Shown here: piece after piece, positions 15,894-24,114 of the stretch
Position numbering within the stretch: the stretch's first letter is position 1
How the letters are laid out: every line of letters begins with the position of its first letter
NCBI GenBank assembly: GCA_029433525.1
Contig: JAQTIF010000001.1
Span: 2,170,001-2,234,000 of the forward strand
Length of the DNA: 64,000 bases
Origin: Enterobacteriaceae bacterium ESL0689
GTDB lineage: Bacteria > Pseudomonadota > Gammaproteobacteria > Enterobacterales > Enterobacteriaceae
Direction: 5' to 3'
Made by a program: the position numbers and the translations under genes
The notes under the pieces: model-generated
The model's database searches: none
Told to the model about the DNA's origin: nothing
The model's input: the letters and a program-made list of their open reading frames with translations, nothing else

Positions 15894-18431
15894 TTAGTCC
15901 TGTTCACTGTCCGTGTTACTGAAGGGAAATTCAATTTTGATTGATGATGGCACTGCGGTATAAATCGGCATTGTTTTGCCCTCTTTATTCGTTGTTCCGC
16001 TATACACTTCACCTTCAGCCGTCGTTATCTTATAAAGCGTATAGGGCAGCGGTTTACCCGTTTCCTTATCAGTAACATCAAATCCACCTTTAAATCCTGA
16101 AGGGAGCTCCTGGGCAGGTTGATTTAAATTTACCGCTCCCATCTTTTGTATATTTGTTGCTTTAAGGAAAATATTTCCCGGACATCCCAGCTCAATATTC
16201 CCTTCACTGATTTTGATATACGCACCCCCGCAGACCAGCGTTAGCGTCTGACTGGCATTCACTGTCACATTCCCGTTATTACTGGTCACCGTGACATCTT
16301 TCAGCGCCTGAACATTGAGTGCATCCCCCTGAGCCTGTAAATCAACTTTCCCCTGGCCAGCAAACAGTTGCATTCCTTCTCCCTGGGCAAACAAGCTGAC
16401 CGTATTCGCAGCGGCAACCGTCACCGACTGAGCCGCACTGATATCCGTATTGCGACCCGATACAATCCCTACACTCTGATGTCCGGACGCTATCCTTATA
16501 GCTTCCGGGCTGATAATACCGATCCCGCTGGGAGAGTGGGCTAATATGCCCGGTTTTTGCAGACCAATTAAAGCGCTGTTCAGACTCGACTGGCTGTCAG
16601 TTTCTGCTGGCGTAGCTTTTGCTATCTTAGCTGCCCGGTTCAGGCTTTTGGCCAGATCAAGCGCCTGTTCTAACTGCTGGATAGCCTCATGCATATCCAG
16701 CATCACACCCTGTGCACCAGGCTGAATATCGGCACTCAATAATATTCCTTTGCCGCCCCGTACTGACACCCAGTCATCAGTACGCAGCTCTGCGCCTTCA
16801 CCGCGCAGTACCCTTTCAGCATCAACATTATGACCAAGATTCAGCTGCGTTTTTCCGCCATATTCAGTGCTGAGTTTGATATGCTCCTCGCCACGTTTAT
16901 CCTCCATCCGCAGTTTGTTCAGCCCGGCAGTGCGCAGAACATTGCGGGTAGAGTTGAGTTCCGTCACCGGGTCGATATGACGCGAATCATGCAGAACATG
17001 GGCAATATAGGGTCGATCCAGATCCCCTTCGTGGAAAGCGATTGCCACTTCAGTATCCTGAACCAGTGGAAAGTGAAAGCCATATTTGTCACCACCATAG
17101 GGTTTCGCCAGCCGCACCAGCATACTTTCCATGCCTTTATATTTGTCATCCCGGTCGGCATCAAACTGCACCCGGTACAGTCCCGCCTCATTCTGCCAGG
17201 CGTAGATGTCCTGCGGTTTAGCACTGGTGATGCGGGCGGTCAGGGTGCCGCTTATCACCGGGCGCTTTTTCGCCGCTGGTCGCCAGCAGCGGTTATCCCG
17301 AAACGGCATCGCCAGCCACTCCACCCGCAGGGCATTCTTCCGGCTGGCGGTGTAGCTCGCACAGGTTATCAGCAGGCCGTTTTCCGTTTCCCGCGGCAGG
17401 GTTGGCGGAACCGTTGTTTCTGTGATGGTCAGTACCTGTCCCGGGCCAAGAGCGGCGTCACTGCTGCTGCCGGTCACTGTGGTCTGGCGGGTCAGAAAGC
17501 GTTCATGCTCCAGCCGCGCCCAGAAGTTAGCGGTTTCTGCCGCCGGGTTGATTTTGTCTCCCAGCTCAAGGTGGCGTGCACGATAGTGGTAGACATCACC
17601 GTAGGTGATGCCCTCGCCGTCACCACGGGTCATATCGGCCGAAACGGAAGTCAGAATGTTTTGCGCTTCCCGGTGGTTGTAATCATCGGCAGTGACCGAG
17701 CGTTCCACCACGTTGTGCAGGACATGGACTCCCCAGACCGATTCCATGCCGCTGTCACTGGTTCCCGACGGGCTGTTCAGTGGCAGTGTTTTGCCGTGAG
17801 TCCAGGCATACTGCCCGTCGGCGAAGTTGATCACTTCAGTTTGCGTCTTTGGTTGCAGGGTGAAGAAGTAGAATATTCCCACTTCCGCCAGCAGCCGTTC
17901 AATAAACGCCAGATCGCTCTCCCGGTACTGATTTATCTGTTCGCGCTTCGGATACTCCGTCCGGAGTCTGAACGTAAACATCCAGTCTTCCAGACCGTGG
18001 TCTTTCAGCACCTCCCTGACCACCTCCGGCACCGATTTATTAACAAAGAAGCGGTGAGTGCGGAACTGATTAGCCAGCAGGGATAAAAAAGGTTCGAGAA
18101 TAATCTGGTAAGTCGCCTGGTCGGCTGAACCACTGATGCGCCTGAAGTGCGTCACCACGCCGTGAATCAGCTTATGCCCGCTGAGCGCCATCAGCAGGCC
18201 CGTACCCATCGTCAGGGTGGCCGATTTATTGAGTATCTGGCGGGCATCGATATTCAGGTCACTGCTGGTAAACAGGATTGTGTAATGGTACAGCTCACTC
18301 AGAAACTCTTTACCGCTGAACTCCTCCACATCCAGCAGCGACGGGCAGGAAGGAATGGTTAACCGGTAGCGGTTCAGGCCATTCTCCGTCATAGCGGAGA
18401 GGGTATTTTTAATCATACCGGGTAGATTCAT
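15894..18431 (-). CDS. vgrG: T6SS spike protein VgrG with C-terminal extension
   Basis: The 845-residue protein has the gp27-like base (SCPSLLDVEEFSGKEFLSEL, then YRESDLAFIERLLAEVGIFY), the gp5-like OB fold at about residues 400-485 (GLYRVQFDADRDDKYKGMES, VAIAFHEGDLDRPYI), a DUF2345-type beta-helix region at about 600-765 (GIGIISPEAIRIASGHQSVG onwards) and a last ~65 residues resembling a transthyretin fold (GGFDVTDKETGKPLPYTLYK, GTTNKEGKTMPIYT). VgrG trimers tip the T6SS tube and carry effectors; transthyretin-like tails are known lipase docking sites. It heads the effector operon and is intact. Confidence 0.9.
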   Translation of the reverse strand: MNLPGMIKNTLSAMTENGLNRYRLTIPSCPSLLDVEEFSGKEFLSELYHYTILFTSSDLNIDARQILNKSATLTMGTGLLMALSGHKLIHGVVTHFRRISGSADQATYQIILEPFLSLLANQFRTHRFFVNKSVPEVVREVLKDHGLEDWMFTFRLRTEYPKREQINQYRESDLAFIERLLAEVGIFYFFTLQPKTQTEVINFADGQYAWTHGKTLPLNSPSGTSDSGMESVWGVHVLHNVVERSVTADDYNHREAQNILTSVSADMTRGDGEGITYGDVYHYRARHLELGDKINPAAETANFWARLEHERFLTRQTTVTGSSSDAALGPGQVLTITETTVPPTLPRETENGLLITCASYTASRKNALRVEWLAMPFRDNRCWRPAAKKRPVISGTLTARITSAKPQDIYAWQNEAGLYRVQFDADRDDKYKGMESMLVRLAKPYGGDKYGFHFPLVQDTEVAIAFHEGDLDRPYIAHVLHDSRHIDPVTELNSTRNVLRTAGLNKLRMEDKRGEEHIKLSTEYGGKTQLNLGHNVDAERVLRGEGAELRTDDWVSVRGGKGILLSADIQPGAQGVMLDMHEAIQQLEQALDLAKSLNRAAKIAKATPAETDSQSSLNSALIGLQKPGILAHSPSGIGIISPEAIRIASGHQSVGIVSGRNTDISAAQSVTVAAANTVSLFAQGEGMQLFAGQGKVDLQAQGDALNVQALKDVTVTSNNGNVTVNASQTLTLVCGGAYIKISEGNIELGCPGNIFLKATNIQKMGAVNLNQPAQELPSGFKGGFDVTDKETGKPLPYTLYKITTAEGEVYSGTTNKEGKTMPIYTAVPSSIKIEFPFSNTDSEQD

Positions 18432-18644
18432 AACAGTGATCCCACAGAAATAACAGGTTTAACTGATAAGTCTGAAAAAGTCATTACACTGCTTTTTCAG
18501 GTGATTGAAATCGTTCATTCAGAGAATATTTAGCATCTTCGTTATTGACGCAGCACGGACAGCGCGGAGAAACCGCAACAGACACATAATTTCGGGTACT
18601 GCCCTGATGGGCCAGGCGCTTAATCATTCAGGAGGTAACTGCCA

Positions 18645-19145
18645 TCACTCCAGACAGGTTCCGGTAATAACCGGAGAAGATTGTTTATCCATAAAACGAC
18701 AATATGGCAGGGCAATTTCCATTTCGGTTGGTGTGACATTGTAAATATACTTACCACTGACTTCTGCCGTCACAACCACACTTCGGGGTTCGTTTTTGGG
18801 ATTTTTGGATTTTAATATGTACTGAATAATAAACTGTCCTTTCTCCGGAAAATGATAAAAGGAAGGAGGAATGCATAACATACCATTAACGACACGAAGA
18901 GCAGGCGAAAAATCAAATTCTCTTTCCTTTATCGGTAAATCTCGTGGATTAATGCCAATATCTGCTAGTTGATAATCCTGAGCGTTATTTACATAAAAAC
19001 AGACGTTTTCTCCCTGTTTAGTAACCTGTGTGGTTTCATCAAAACGCATTCTGTCACCGGGGCCTGGGCAGCCAGTCAACGCCACCAGACTGATACTGGT
19101 CAGAAGCATTGCTCCTGATATACGGAAAGATATTGTTTTTACCAT
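18645..19145 (-). CDS. Putative T6SS immunity lipoprotein (partner of the metallopeptidase-like protein)
   Basis: The 166-residue product has a signal peptide and lipobox (SLVALTGC), followed by a soluble domain with four Cys (VCFYVNN, MLCIPP, LPYCRF, GTCLE) that could form two disulfides in the periplasm. The start overlaps the stop of the upstream gene by seven bases. Similar small lipoproteins lie beside T6SS effector genes in related bacteria and are treated as immunity proteins. There is no direct evidence of its target in the sequence. It is not recognisably related to the lipase-immunity paralogues. Confidence 0.6.
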   Translation of the reverse strand: MVKTISFRISGAMLLTSISLVALTGCPGPGDRMRFDETTQVTKQGENVCFYVNNAQDYQLADIGINPRDLPIKEREFDFSPALRVVNGMLCIPPSFYHFPEKGQFIIQYILKSKNPKNEPRSVVVTAEVSGKYIYNVTPTEMEIALPYCRFMDKQSSPVITGTCLE

Positions 19146-19690
19146 GGAAACCCCCTCAGCGCTTTTTTATATCCCTGGCGAATAACAGGCTCAGAGATAT
19201 CACCATCCAGAGTAATATTAGGATTTTTTTTTGTTTTCAGATGTTGCCAGATATCATAGTCAAAGGTCTGTAATACAAAGTTATCGGCAATTATCTGTGC
19301 CTGCTGCTCCATTGGATATTCACTTAACAGCCTGCCATCCAGGGTATAGCGATAACTGACCAGCCAGCTCACCAGTCCCCGGGCTATCACATTCATTCCC
19401 CGCGCTCGCTGCCAGACATGGCTCATTTCATGAATAAACAGATGCTGATAATCGAATAGCGCCTGCGAAAAATCATCCTTATACTGATTACGAAACCAGA
19501 GTTCACCATTGGGTGTCATCGCGGTATCTTTATTTTGTAGACCTAACGGTAAATAGCTCCCGTGGTGTATCCATACTTTGTGATAATCAATGGTGGAGGA
19601 AAAAACCGACTCCGCCAGCCGTATTTCGCCGGGCGTCAGTAAACGCAATCCGCCTTCTTTATCCTGCAATGTGTTTTGTGTATCAGTCAT
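19139..19690 (-). CDS. HExxH zinc-metallopeptidase-like T6SS effector candidate
   Basis: The 183-residue protein contains LFIHEMSHVWQRARGM at about residues 84-99, an HExxH zinc motif, and the conserved lead-in LTPGEIRLAESVFSSTIDYH plus LGLQNKDTAMTPNGELWFRN. This domain also occurs as the C-terminal toxin part of Rhs/VgrG-type proteins, where it is thought to be a peptidase. Here it is a free-standing gene with no signal peptide, coupled to a lipoprotein gene and placed just before vgrG on the same strand. A role as a secreted effector is likely; the substrate is unknown. A degraded gene lies directly upstream. Confidence 0.65.
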   Translation of the reverse strand: MTDTQNTLQDKEGGLRLLTPGEIRLAESVFSSTIDYHKVWIHHGSYLPLGLQNKDTAMTPNGELWFRNQYKDDFSQALFDYQHLFIHEMSHVWQRARGMNVIARGLVSWLVSYRYTLDGRLLSEYPMEQQAQIIADNFVLQTFDYDIWQHLKTKKNPNITLDGDISEPVIRQGYKKALRGFPW

Positions 19691-20122
19691 CAGTGAACTC
19701 CATGATTATCCCCTCGTCATCACTCCAGCCCAGCGTCCCTGTTATACCCGACACTGACTGGGCATCGACTTCAAGGATCAGTAATGGATTGTTTTTTTAA
19801 CAAAATACTCACATTCAGCCTGTGGGTACGCTACCGCCCGTCGCCATTTCCTGATATTCAGGTGTCTCCATGCGCACAAGGGCAAATCGTCAGATAGCAG
19901 AGAGCATTTCCGGCATCACCGCCCCAGATGTTGCCGGAAATGCCCTCACAGGCTCGCTTCCGCCAGCCTGTTTAGCTTTTACGTCGTAGCTCGTTCACTC
20001 CTGGCACCGGAATGAATCATATTGCCGTTTTGATAGAAATTCACCTTTTCGCACAGCCGCGGATCATGCAGCGAACCTTTCCATATTGGTGCCTGTATTT
20101 GGTTACTGACTAACAGAGGCAT
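19684..20122 (-). pseudogene. Degraded gene upstream of the effector operon
   Basis: Two coding scars lie head to tail. ATG 20122 opens MPLLVSNQIQAPIWKGSLHD... ending SERATT at 19979. Another frame, without a start codon, reads SDDLPLCAWRHLNIRKWRRA through VKK, shifts at a run of seven T (19792-19798), and continues NNPLLILEVDAQSVSGITGT... GIIMEFTDD to a stop overlapping the next gene's ATG. The final frame's fit to the neighbour suggests it was the 3' end of an operon gene. I do not recognise the family. Confidence 0.45.
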
Positions 20123-21160
20123 AAATAGTATTTCCCGTTATTTATTCCAGTAATAAATTATTTATTTCCGGCATCTGCCAGCACGTTAAGTTCGATGACT
20201 TACGGAACGCTCTACCCGTAGAGATAATATAATGGCAGGTCGTACAATTTCTCAGCTATTATTAAGTCGCCTTTTTATTTTGTAAACAGACAAAACGAAT
20301 TTTGTGAGTTTTTCAGCATTTTTTTCCGATCTGCCTGCTCTTATCTGTGTGGTCGTACATAAAAGTTAATAAAATGATGATTTCATAAAACAAAAAATAC
20401 ATAAAAATAACAATTAAATAACGTGATATGACAGAGGTTAAGGTTATAAACTAAAGAATAATCCGTTACATAGCCGCAGGGGAAAGTTGCAATCACAATC
20501 GACATCATGTTCAGATGCATCTGCTATATTAGTATAATACATTCACGCAACAAATATTTTGCTATCATACCAATAATAATGATCTGATATTTTATATTTG
20601 AAACTCTTCACCTGGCATCTGGTCGATAAAGTCCTGCCCGCCATCATTAAGCCATTAGCGCGCCTTCCCATACGCTATCTCTGCTATTTTTATGGGTGAT
20701 TTGCTGCGATATTAAGCGGACATCGCCATTAATTTAAAAAAGATATTCATTACCAGAATGAAATTATTTTTAAATTATCTAAAAGCGTTACATCAGAGGC
20801 TAAATGGTGGTCGCGTGACCGCAGAGCCATTGCCGGGGCTGCCGCCCCTTACATTGCTGAAATCATCGGCCATCATGTTGGGCACCGGGATCTTCTTACC
20901 CGCAGATCATTCTTCAGCCAGCCGGATGATCAACTCACCCCACTCACCCGCTCAGATGCCGCCAGAGCAAGCCAGTGCTGCTGCTCCCCGGCCAGATCTT
21001 CGAGGTGGCGCTCAGAAGTGACGCTGTCACCGTGATTAAGGTCAGCGGTGCCAGCACAATGATATCCACCTTGAGGTCGGTATCAGTACCACTGACTATG
21101 AAGAGCATCATAATAAGGTATATATTTTGTCATTACTTAAGCAGATGCGAGGAAAAAGTA
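20123..21160. other. Long stretch with no supportable gene
   Basis: About 1 kb, AT-rich over its left two thirds (for example 20380-20600). It may contain the promoter region of the minus-strand effector operon, but no box is convincing. An 87-codon frame at 20758-21021 has biased, repetitive Pro/Ala/Ser composition and no ribosome-binding site, and I do not call it a gene. Confidence 0.5.
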
Positions 21161-21439
21161 ATGCCGAAAGAAGCAGTGTTCACGATGAAACTGGAAAGCT
21201 CGCTGCGGGAAGGGTTCATCGCGGCGGCAAAAGCCAGTCACAGACCGGCCTCCCAGGTGATGCGTGAGCTGATGCGGGAGTATATCCGGCGTCAGAGCGA
21301 CGCTCAGGCTTACGATGCGTATGTGGCGCAGAAAGTGGAAAAAGGACGGCAGTCTGTCCGTTCAGGCGAAGGTACAGACAACGACGAGGTTGAAAAACTA
21401 TTCACGGCACGACGGGCAGCGCTGGCAGGTAAAATGTGA
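21161..21439 (+). CDS. ParD/CopG-type antitoxin
   Basis: I start at ATG 21161 (MPKEAVFTMKLESSLREGFI, 92 aa), which has a GAGGAAAAAG ribosome-binding site. An in-frame GTG/ATG region further upstream (20975) would add a stretch without family features. The N-terminus is ribbon-helix-helix: VFTMKLESSLREGFIAAAKA then RPASQVMRELMREYIRR. The C-terminus is charged and should neutralise the toxin. It overlaps the downstream toxin gene by four bases. Confidence 0.75.
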   Translation: MPKEAVFTMKLESSLREGFIAAAKASHRPASQVMRELMREYIRRQSDAQAYDAYVAQKVEKGRQSVRSGEGTDNDEVEKLFTARRAALAGKM

Positions 21440-21678
21440 GAGTCATCTGGACAAAAGAAGTCATAGAGGATCGTACCGCCATATGGGACTACCTGGCAGA
21501 AAGAAACCCGGTTGCAGCGCTGAAACTGGATGAACTGTTCAGTGAATCGGCGGCGGGACTCGCAGAGCACCTGCTGATGGGGCCAGCAGGCCAGATAGCA
21601 GGAACCCGCGAACTGGTGCTCCATGAACATTACCGGCTGGTCTGCTGCTCCTTCATCATGTTCAGCCAACAGCAATAA
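21436..21678 (+). CDS. ParE/RelE-superfamily toxin, C-terminus probably altered
   Basis: Starting at GTG 21436, overlapping the antitoxin stop, the product reads MRVIWTKEVIEDRTAIWDYL and GTRELVLHEHYRLVCCSFIM, typical of ParE up to the central strand. Family members run to about 95-100 residues and end with a conserved hydrophobic strand; here translation stops after 80. In another frame the next bases read LLHHVQPTAIRQVS, which resembles the missing end, so a small frameshift near 21640 is likely. Activity is doubtful. ParE proteins poison gyrase; RelE relatives cleave mRNA. Confidence 0.6.
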   Translation: MRVIWTKEVIEDRTAIWDYLAERNPVAALKLDELFSESAAGLAEHLLMGPAGQIAGTRELVLHEHYRLVCCSFIMFSQQQ

Positions 21679-21920
21679 GGCAGGTCAGCCTGACGGCCTC
21701 CGCTTAACAACTTTATGGCCGCCCGGCTGCGTCTGGCGCAGGTTTGCTGACAGTCCCTCAGTGCACAGGATGCTATTCTATTTTTTTGACTTAACACGGT
21801 AGCTGACAGTGAAGGCCCGTCGGCCTCTACAGAGATAAATATATTATCTTTTAAACTGTTACCTCAAACCAATGAGATGATCTAGAATTATTACAAACAG
21901 TCTGTGGCCACTGATTTTTA

Positions 21921-21950
21921 GCGCCTGGCCAGACTGGCTGCGCCAGGCGC
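21921..21950. repeat. Hairpin GCGCCTGG/CCAGGCGC in the 337-bp gap before ldhA
   Basis: GCGCCTGG (21921-21928) pairs with CCAGGCGC (21943-21950). A similar hairpin lies at 44613-44634. The gap 21679-22015 also has a small GGCC/GGCC hairpin near 21807-21820. No gene is seen in it. The ldhA promoter should lie in its right half, but I cannot place it. Confidence 0.5.
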
Positions 21951-22015
21951 TTAGTCTTGATCTGAACATTTTTAGAAATGATACCGTGATGATGTAATCA
22001 CTAAAGAGAATTATT

Positions 22016-23011
22016 ATGAAAATCGCTGTATACAGCACGAAACAGTACGATAAAAAATACCTTCAGCATGTGAATGAGCAGGATAATTATGGATTCGAGC
22101 TTGAGTTTTTCGATTTCATGCTGACAGAAAAGACCGCCACCACTGCGCATGGTTGTCAGGCGGTGTGCATCTTCGTCAATGATGACGGCAGCCGTCCGGT
22201 GCTGGAAGAGCTGAAGGCGTGTGGTGTGAAATATATCGCCTTACGTTGCGCCGGATTTAATAACGTTGATCTCAACGCCGCCAGAGAACTCGGGCTGCAT
22301 GTGGTCAATGTTCCCGCTTACTCTCCCGAAGCGGTCGCTGAACATGCAGTAGGTTTAATGATGTCGCTGAACCGCCGTATTCACCGCGCTTATCAGCGTA
22401 CCCGTGATGCCAATTTCTCCCTCGAAGGCTTAACCGGTTTTACAATGCATGGTAAAACAGCGGGGATTATTGGTACTGGCAAAATTGGCGTCGCGCTGTT
22501 ACGTATCCTGAAAGGATTCGGGATGCGTCTGCTGGCATTCGATCCCTATCCTTCTCCCGCCGCGCTGGAGCTTGGTGTGGAGTATGTTGACCTGCCGACA
22601 CTCTATGCTCAGTCGGATATTATTTCGTTACACTGTCCTTTAACAAAAGACAATTACCATATGCTCAACAAGGCGGCATTTGATCAGATGAAAGATGGTG
22701 TGATGATCATCAATACCAGCCGTGGCGGACTGATTGATTCACAGGCCGCGATTGAAGCCCTGAAACATCAGAAGATTGGCGCATTAGGGATGGATGTGTA
22801 TGAAAACGAACGCGACCTTTTCTTTGAAGATAAATCCAATGATGTGATTCAGGATGATGTGTTCCGCCGTCTTTCTGCCTGCCATAACGTGCTCTTTACC
22901 GGACACCAGGCTTTTCTGACCGCCGAAGCGTTGATCGCTATCTCCAGAACCACGCTCGATAATCTGCATCAGGTGTCGAGCGGTGAACCCTGCCCGAATG
23001 AATTAGTGTAA
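22016..23011 (+). CDS. ldhA: Fermentative D-lactate dehydrogenase
   Basis: LdhA reduces pyruvate to D-lactate with NADH during anaerobic growth. The 331-residue product has the D-2-hydroxyacid dehydrogenase layout: N-terminal catalytic part (YIALRCAGFNNVDLNAAREL), the Rossmann glycine motif GIIGTGKIG at about 151-159, the conserved INTSRGGLID around 233-242 with the substrate Arg, and the catalytic His in FTGHQAF near the end. Length matches E. coli LdhA (329). It is followed by hslJ as in E. coli. Confidence 0.97.
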   Translation: MKIAVYSTKQYDKKYLQHVNEQDNYGFELEFFDFMLTEKTATTAHGCQAVCIFVNDDGSRPVLEELKACGVKYIALRCAGFNNVDLNAARELGLHVVNVPAYSPEAVAEHAVGLMMSLNRRIHRAYQRTRDANFSLEGLTGFTMHGKTAGIIGTGKIGVALLRILKGFGMRLLAFDPYPSPAALELGVEYVDLPTLYAQSDIISLHCPLTKDNYHMLNKAAFDQMKDGVMIINTSRGGLIDSQAAIEALKHQKIGALGMDVYENERDLFFEDKSNDVIQDDVFRRLSACHNVLFTGHQAFLTAEALIAISRTTLDNLHQVSSGEPCPNELV

Positions 23012-23054
23012 TTTTATTTTTATGCTCATCTCGTTGATGGGCATAATCAGACAA

Positions 23055-23079
23055 CTCTGGCAGCCATTATCTGCCAGAG
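23055..23079 (+). terminator. Hairpin after ldhA
   Basis: CTCTGGCAG (23055-23063) pairs perfectly with CTGCCAGAG (23071-23079) across a seven-base loop, between ldhA and hslJ. There is no immediate T run, so it may act as a weak or factor-assisted terminator. Confidence 0.5.
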
Positions 23080-23120
23080 CATGACACTATTTGCTTTTTA
23101 TTAATGATCCGGAGGAATAA

Positions 23121-23543
23121 ATGAAGAAATATGCAGCACTGCTGGTCGCTACCGCCCTGGTATCCGGTTGCATCAATAACCATAAAACGGTCATCGGTGC
23201 CGAACAGCTGCAGCATCACCGTTTTGTGCTCACGCACGTCAATGGTCAGCCGTTAAACAGCGGCGAAGAGGCGCCGGAACTCAGTTTTGGTGAACATATG
23301 TCGATCTATGGCCAGATGTGCAACCAGTTTCGCGGCAATGGTAAAATCAGCAACGGTGAACTGAAAGTCGAGGATCTGGCGATGACCCATATGCTCTGCC
23401 CCGATGCGAAGCTGAACAAGCTGGATGTGACTCTTACCAGCATGTTACAACAGGGCGCACAGGTGGATCTGACCGCCGGTCAGCTGACACTCACGACCGC
23501 GAATCAGACCCTGATCTATAAACTGGCTGATCGGATGAATTAA
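23121..23543 (+). CDS. hslJ: Heat-inducible META-domain lipoprotein HslJ
   Basis: HslJ is an outer-envelope lipoprotein tied to heat and novobiocin tolerance in E. coli. The 140-residue product has a signal peptide with lipobox (LVSGC) and a META domain: HHRFVLTHVNGQPL, LSFGEHMSIYGQMCNQFRGN, MTHMLCPDAKLNKLDVTLTS. A GGAGG site precedes the ATG. It overlaps the convergent ydbJ end by four bases, as the two genes meet tail to tail. Confidence 0.93.
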   Translation: MKKYAALLVATALVSGCINNHKTVIGAEQLQHHRFVLTHVNGQPLNSGEEAPELSFGEHMSIYGQMCNQFRGNGKISNGELKVEDLAMTHMLCPDAKLNKLDVTLTSMLQQGAQVDLTAGQLTLTTANQTLIYKLADRMN

Positions 23544-23806
23544 CGGCTACCGCAACCCCCTTCGGTTAATGCCCGTTCGCTGCAACGTTTGCCGTTCGGT
23601 AATGCACAGACACCGGTTGATGAACCATCAAGCTGCCGCGCGATCGATAATGCCCCGCCCAGCATTGCGCAATTCGCCAGCCCTTCATCACTCATGGTGC
23701 TACGCATTGCCGGCGGTACGTAGGCGGCGGTGCCCTGTTGCATCGGTTCTTGATGGCAGGCTGACAATAGTAACGTGGTACACGCCAGCCAAAAAGTCGC
23801 TCGCAT
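23540..23806 (-). CDS. ydbJ: DUF333-domain lipoprotein YdbJ
   Basis: An 88-residue lipoprotein with lipobox (LLLSAC) and a C-terminal DUF333 domain (ANCAMLGGALSIARQLDGSS, GVCALPNGKRCSERAL) holding the conserved cysteines. DUF333 often pairs with META-domain proteins, and it sits next to hslJ as in E. coli. The function is unknown. The 308-bp gap to ydbK (23807-24114) shows no gene. Confidence 0.9.
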   Translation of the reverse strand: MRATFWLACTTLLLSACHQEPMQQGTAAYVPPAMRSTMSDEGLANCAMLGGALSIARQLDGSSTGVCALPNGKRCSERALTEGGCGSR

Positions 23807-24114
23807 CCTCTTTCCCTCTCAGAAGCATCGAAAAATAAACAGATCATAAATATAATAGGCAGCACCGTATCCGATGTCGAGCCAGGAGACATTCTGTTAA
23901 TGCCCGCCCGTTATCTGTTCTGATAAAATTCCTCACGGAGTAATAGTCTGTCGCGATTTTGCTTCCCGGCTCGCCTGGCGATATGAACGTTATCAGAGAC
24001 ACAAATGCAAAAATATTTTTAGGACGGGTTTGCTAAAATCGGTAACATACAGCGACAGAACCTGCGGTTATTTTGCGGGCTCCTTCTTTTTGTGCAATGT
24101 TGGGGTTTCTTTTT

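Noticed and set aside
16830..18086. 418-codon plus-strand frame opposite vgrG
   Set aside because: A shadow of the GC-rich vgrG coding strand; the translation lacks domain features, and vgrG is clearly the real gene.
20758..21021. 87-codon plus-strand frame
   Set aside because: No ribosome-binding site, Pro/Ala/Ser-rich low-complexity translation, no recognisable domain, and overlap with non-coding DNA upstream of the parD-like gene.
24073..24114. Upstream in-frame start for ydbK
   Set aside because: The family N-terminus is MITIDGNGAVASVAF at 24115; the extra residues are not conserved.
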